A stretch of 64,000 nt of DNA, taken from Botryotinia globosa (taxonomy: Eukaryota > Ascomycota > Leotiomycetes > Helotiales > Sclerotiniaceae). Location: assembly GCA_014898425.1 (NCBI GenBank), contig RCSZ01000004.1, forward strand, positions 930,001 through 994,000, read 5' to 3'. How positions within the stretch are numbered: the stretch's first letter is position 1; every line of letters begins with the position of its first letter. The position numbers and the translations under genes were made by a program. A model generated the notes under the pieces. The model had not been told where the DNA came from. It did not search any database and saw only the letters and a program-made list of their open reading frames with translations. Shown here piece after piece: positions 61,310 to 64,000 of the stretch.

Positions 61310-62674
61310 GATGATAGCAAGAAACGTATGGCGCCCTCGCGCGAGGAATTATAAGCGCTGTTAAGAAAATTCAATGATGAAAACGCGTTTATATTGCCTA
61401 TTGTTGTCCGTCAACTCTTTCGTTCGTTTGATGGCGCGTCAAGGAAAATGATTTTGCTAGCTCTGAATGAATATTTGTTATGAATTAAGCGCGTCGCGGA
61501 ATCAAATTGTAGCAAGAAACCACAGGTATCGAAAGAACAATATAGCAGTCGTAGCAAAGAATTGATTGTAGTGCTTTAATGCGATGCGACGACGACGGCC
61601 AGGTGATAAAGCTTAAGAAAGGATGGGGGAATAGGTGGGTGGGGAGATTAATGTTTGCGCAATGAAGATTGAAGAAGAATCAAGAGGCTGGGATACATTT
61701 TGGAAATTTAGCGCTAAGCTATTAATGGCTAAAAGCTTCGTCAACAAGTGGGTCTGGAGCCTAAAGCCGTAATCTGCACGTGACATTTTACAATTTTTAT
61801 ATTTATCTACCTAGTATCTATTCAACACCATATGCAGTTCGAGCAAGAGAGAAGGACAAAGAGGGAAAATTCCAATCAATTAATATGTGAACAGAGTGAA
61901 GTCTGATACATAAAACAGTAGTAACTTCTATCTAAGCGAGCTGGGTAATATGTACTGACCTGACCTACCTCGAACCTACCTACTGGGTACAAAGTATGGC
62001 GGCAATTTGTTATGTGATAAAATCCCTACCTGGTACATATATGCATTATAACAATTCACTGGTGGTTTTTTTTACGGAGCAACAGTCTTCTTGGTTCTAC
62101 ATCTTGTTTTCCCTACAGTGTATATGTACCTAAGTAGTGCTTATTCAAACTTTAAACCCCCTTCCCAGGACTTCTAGATTCCACTTCAAGGCCTAGAAAC
62201 CCCCTTTGAGAAAGTCCCGCCCAGGCATGCGACCTAACTACAGGGAGGGATATACCAAAACAAACCCTAGACCGTGCTCAACTCACTGGAGAGCTGATTG
62301 CCTACTGGGTATAATACCTGATACTGGATACTCTTCTACTTTTTGAAACTGGCAGGAAAAGTTATTACGGGGAGGCGACACGTAATTCGATATTTACTAT
62401 GGATCAAAATCCAAAAGACTACCAACCAAGTCTGTGAGAAATACAATTACACTACGTCCACAGATCAATTTCTCGCATGTTGGAGTAGGAGGAGCTCTCT
62501 TGTTTTGTTTAATGGGTGGCCTTTACTCAATTCTTAACTTACCACATTTCCTCTTTCGTTTCGGCCAAATTCGCATGCCTCAGTGATAGGCATTAAGCAT
62601 AACGACAGCATATACTGCTGCTCGTTAATTTCGCAGACTTTAAAAGGGCTTTCTGAATAGTCGAAATCGAAGCT
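61310..62674. other. Divergent promoter region of RAD21 and PMR1
   Basis: 1.37 kb. Close to RAD21 the DNA contains several GCGC/ACGCG-like sites (61,325-61,345, 61,384-61,392, 61,432-61,440, 61,490). ACGCG resembles the MBF (MCB) element of G1/S genes, ACGCGT, but a regulatory role is inferred only. Confidence 0.4.
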
Positions 62675-64000
62675 ATGTCGTGGCCGCGCCCTGCAAGATC
62701 TGGTAGTCCTTCGGGATCTTTATTGCCCATGGTCAACCTTCCATTGGCGAATGGTAGAGAGCCAAGTTCAGAGCCATCTTCGAGACCAAGGTCAAGGGAT
62801 AGGACCAATTCAAAGAGCAGACATACTCGATCGTCCTCGGCGATGGCCAAAGTTAGTGAACGCCCAATTTCAACTGAACCAGATAGGATCCCAACTAATA
62901 CGACTAATGCGCAACAGTCAATAGCAGATGAATTTTCCGGTCTTACGCCCGCAGAAACCGCAGAACGATTACAGACCTCACTCACGTCCGGTTTGACACC
63001 CGCAGAAGCTCTTGCTAGATTGCACGATCAAGGACCGAATGAACTTCCCCACGAACCTCCCGAACCATTATGGCTTCGATTTGTGAAGCAATTCAAGGAA
63101 ACTTTGATTCTGTTGTTATTGGGTTCAGCTGTCATGTCAGTAATAGCTGGAAACAAAGATGATGCGATCAGTATTGCCGTTGCAGTTACGATTGTGGTCA
63201 CAGTAGGATTCGTACAAGAGTATCGTTCTGAAAAATCGATTGAGGCATTAAACCACCTGGTCCCCAATCATGCCCATATAATACGAGGAGAAACGAGAAC
63301 TACAACCCCTAGAACACCTGCATGGCCCCCTAGCGCCCGAGATGTCCCAGAGACGGAAGCATTGATGGCAGAGTCTGGATCTGACGCGGATTCTAGTATG
63401 GCAGAATCTGTATCACAAAAAATGATGGCATCGAAATTGGTTCCTGGAGATCTCGTTTTGTTTACTACTGGAGATCGTATACCTGCCGATATTCGTGTCA
63501 CAAAAGCTTCAGATTTGACAATTGATGAATCCAATTTAACTGGAGAAAATGAGCCTGTCCGAATCACTGCGGAAGCTAGACATATCGATTTTAGACCTGG
63601 ATCTAGCTCACTAGAACCATCTACATCCTCCGATTATGCCTCTCCAGCTAGTGGAGCTGTAGGTGCAGATATCAGATTAAACAGCACGACCAATATTGCT
63701 TTCATGGGAACGCTTGTAAGATCTGGGCATGGTCAAGGGATTGTCTATGCAACAGGTGGAAATACTCATTTTGGAACAATTGCTGCAAGTGTTTCGGAAA
63801 CGGAGAGTCCTAGAACCCCACTACAGCTTTCAATGGACGATTTAGGGAACCACTTAAGTCAAGCTTCTTTCGTCATTATTGCGGTAATCTCTTTAGTTGG
63901 ATGGTTACAAGGAAAAGCATGGTTGGATATATTCACAATTTCGATATCCTTAGCGGTTGCAGCTATCCCTGAAGGTTTACCAATTATTGTTACAGTCACC
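62675..64000 (+). CDS. PMR1: Golgi Ca2+/Mn2+ P-type ATPase Pmr1 (SPCA), N-terminal part
   Basis: Open from the ATG at 62675 to the right edge (442 codons, no stop). A Ser/Arg-rich head (about 75 residues) is followed by the cation-ATPase N domain ('[20 protein letters not shown]'). Next come membrane helices 1-2 ('[20 protein letters not shown]', '[20 protein letters not shown]'), the SPCA hallmark '[13 protein letters not shown]', the A-domain loop '[12 protein letters not shown]', and at the edge M3 and the M4 ion-site motif PEGLP. The aspartate that is phosphorylated lies beyond the window. Pmr1 pumps Ca2+ and Mn2+ into the Golgi for secretion and glycosylation. The A-domain has an unusually long Ser/Pro-rich insert (residues about 205-255). 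Upstream ATGs or a 5' intron were not excluded. Confidence 0.93.
   Translation, partial: MSWPRPARSGSPSGSLLPMVNLPLANGREPSSEPSSRPRSRDRTNSKSRHTRSSSAMAKVSERPISTEPDRIPTNTTNAQQSIADEFSGLTPAETAERLQTSLTSGLTPAEALARLHDQGPNELPHEPPEPLWLRFVKQFKETLILLLLGSAVMSVIAGNKDDAISIAVAVTIVVTVGFVQEYRSEKSIEALNHLVPNHAHIIRGETRTTTPRTPAWPPSARDVPETEALMAESGSDADSSMAESVSQKMMASKLVPGDLVLFTTGDRIPADIRVTKASDLTIDESNLTGENEPVRITAEARHIDFRPGSSSLEPSTSSDYASPASGAVGADIRLNSTTNIAFMGTLVRSGHGQGIVYATGGNTHFGTIAASVSETESPRTPLQLSMDDLGNHLSQASFVIIAVISLVGWLQGKAWLDIFTISISLAVAAIPEGLPIIVTVT

Overview
The window is nuclear DNA of a filamentous ascomycete (Pezizomycotina). The protein similarities and AT-rich base use suggest Leotiomycetes, something like Botrytis or Sclerotinia, but the species is an inference. 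Support comes from single-copy eukaryotic genes (GINS Sld5, Cdc25, Utp18, Cog4, cohesin Rad21/Scc1, a Pmr1-type pump). Their 46-120 nt GT-AG introns carry CTAAC/CTGAC branch sites close to the acceptor. Short non-autonomous transposons and C-to-T/G-to-A differences between repeat copies suggest repeat-induced point mutation.

Layout. 0-8.4 kb: the 5' end of a DJ-1/PfpI-like gene running off the left edge, SLD5, a U6 snRNA gene that appears to be interrupted by a spliceosomal intron, a doubtful two-exon gene, a Ser-rich heptad-repeat protein and a 126-residue conserved-looking protein. 8.4-25.5 kb: a 17-kb stretch with no gene I can support. It is full of microsatellites and holds one mariner-like MITE. 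25.5-27.3 kb: the mitotic phosphatase Cdc25. 27.3-38.6 kb: gene-poor, with a hAT-type MITE, a PIF/Harbinger-type MITE, a possible micro-gene with a split start codon, one MFS drug-type transporter and a frameshifted gene relic. 38.6-48.8 kb: compact, with two tandem paralogs sharing an unnamed C-terminal domain and an identically placed intron, then UTP18, a SAP-domain protein and COG4. 48.9-52.2 kb: an extraordinary low-complexity block (9-mer array, purine tract, TTA tract, near-perfect palindrome, MITE). 52.3-64.0 kb: compact again, with a fused pseudouridine-monophosphate glycosidase/pseudouridine kinase, a secreted GPI-anchor-type protein, a membrane-anchored short-chain dehydrogenase, RAD21/SCC1 and the N-terminal part of PMR1.

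The genes do not form one pathway. Several serve chromosome replication and the cell cycle (SLD5, CDC25, RAD21). Others serve ribosome production (UTP18) and the Golgi (COG4, PMR1). I see no secondary-metabolite cluster, defence island or CRISPR. The strongest unusual signals are the intron in U6, the novel paired-paralog domain, four families of tidy MITE-like elements and the low-complexity/palindrome block. All exon joins were made by hand from splice consensus and frame; none has transcript support here.
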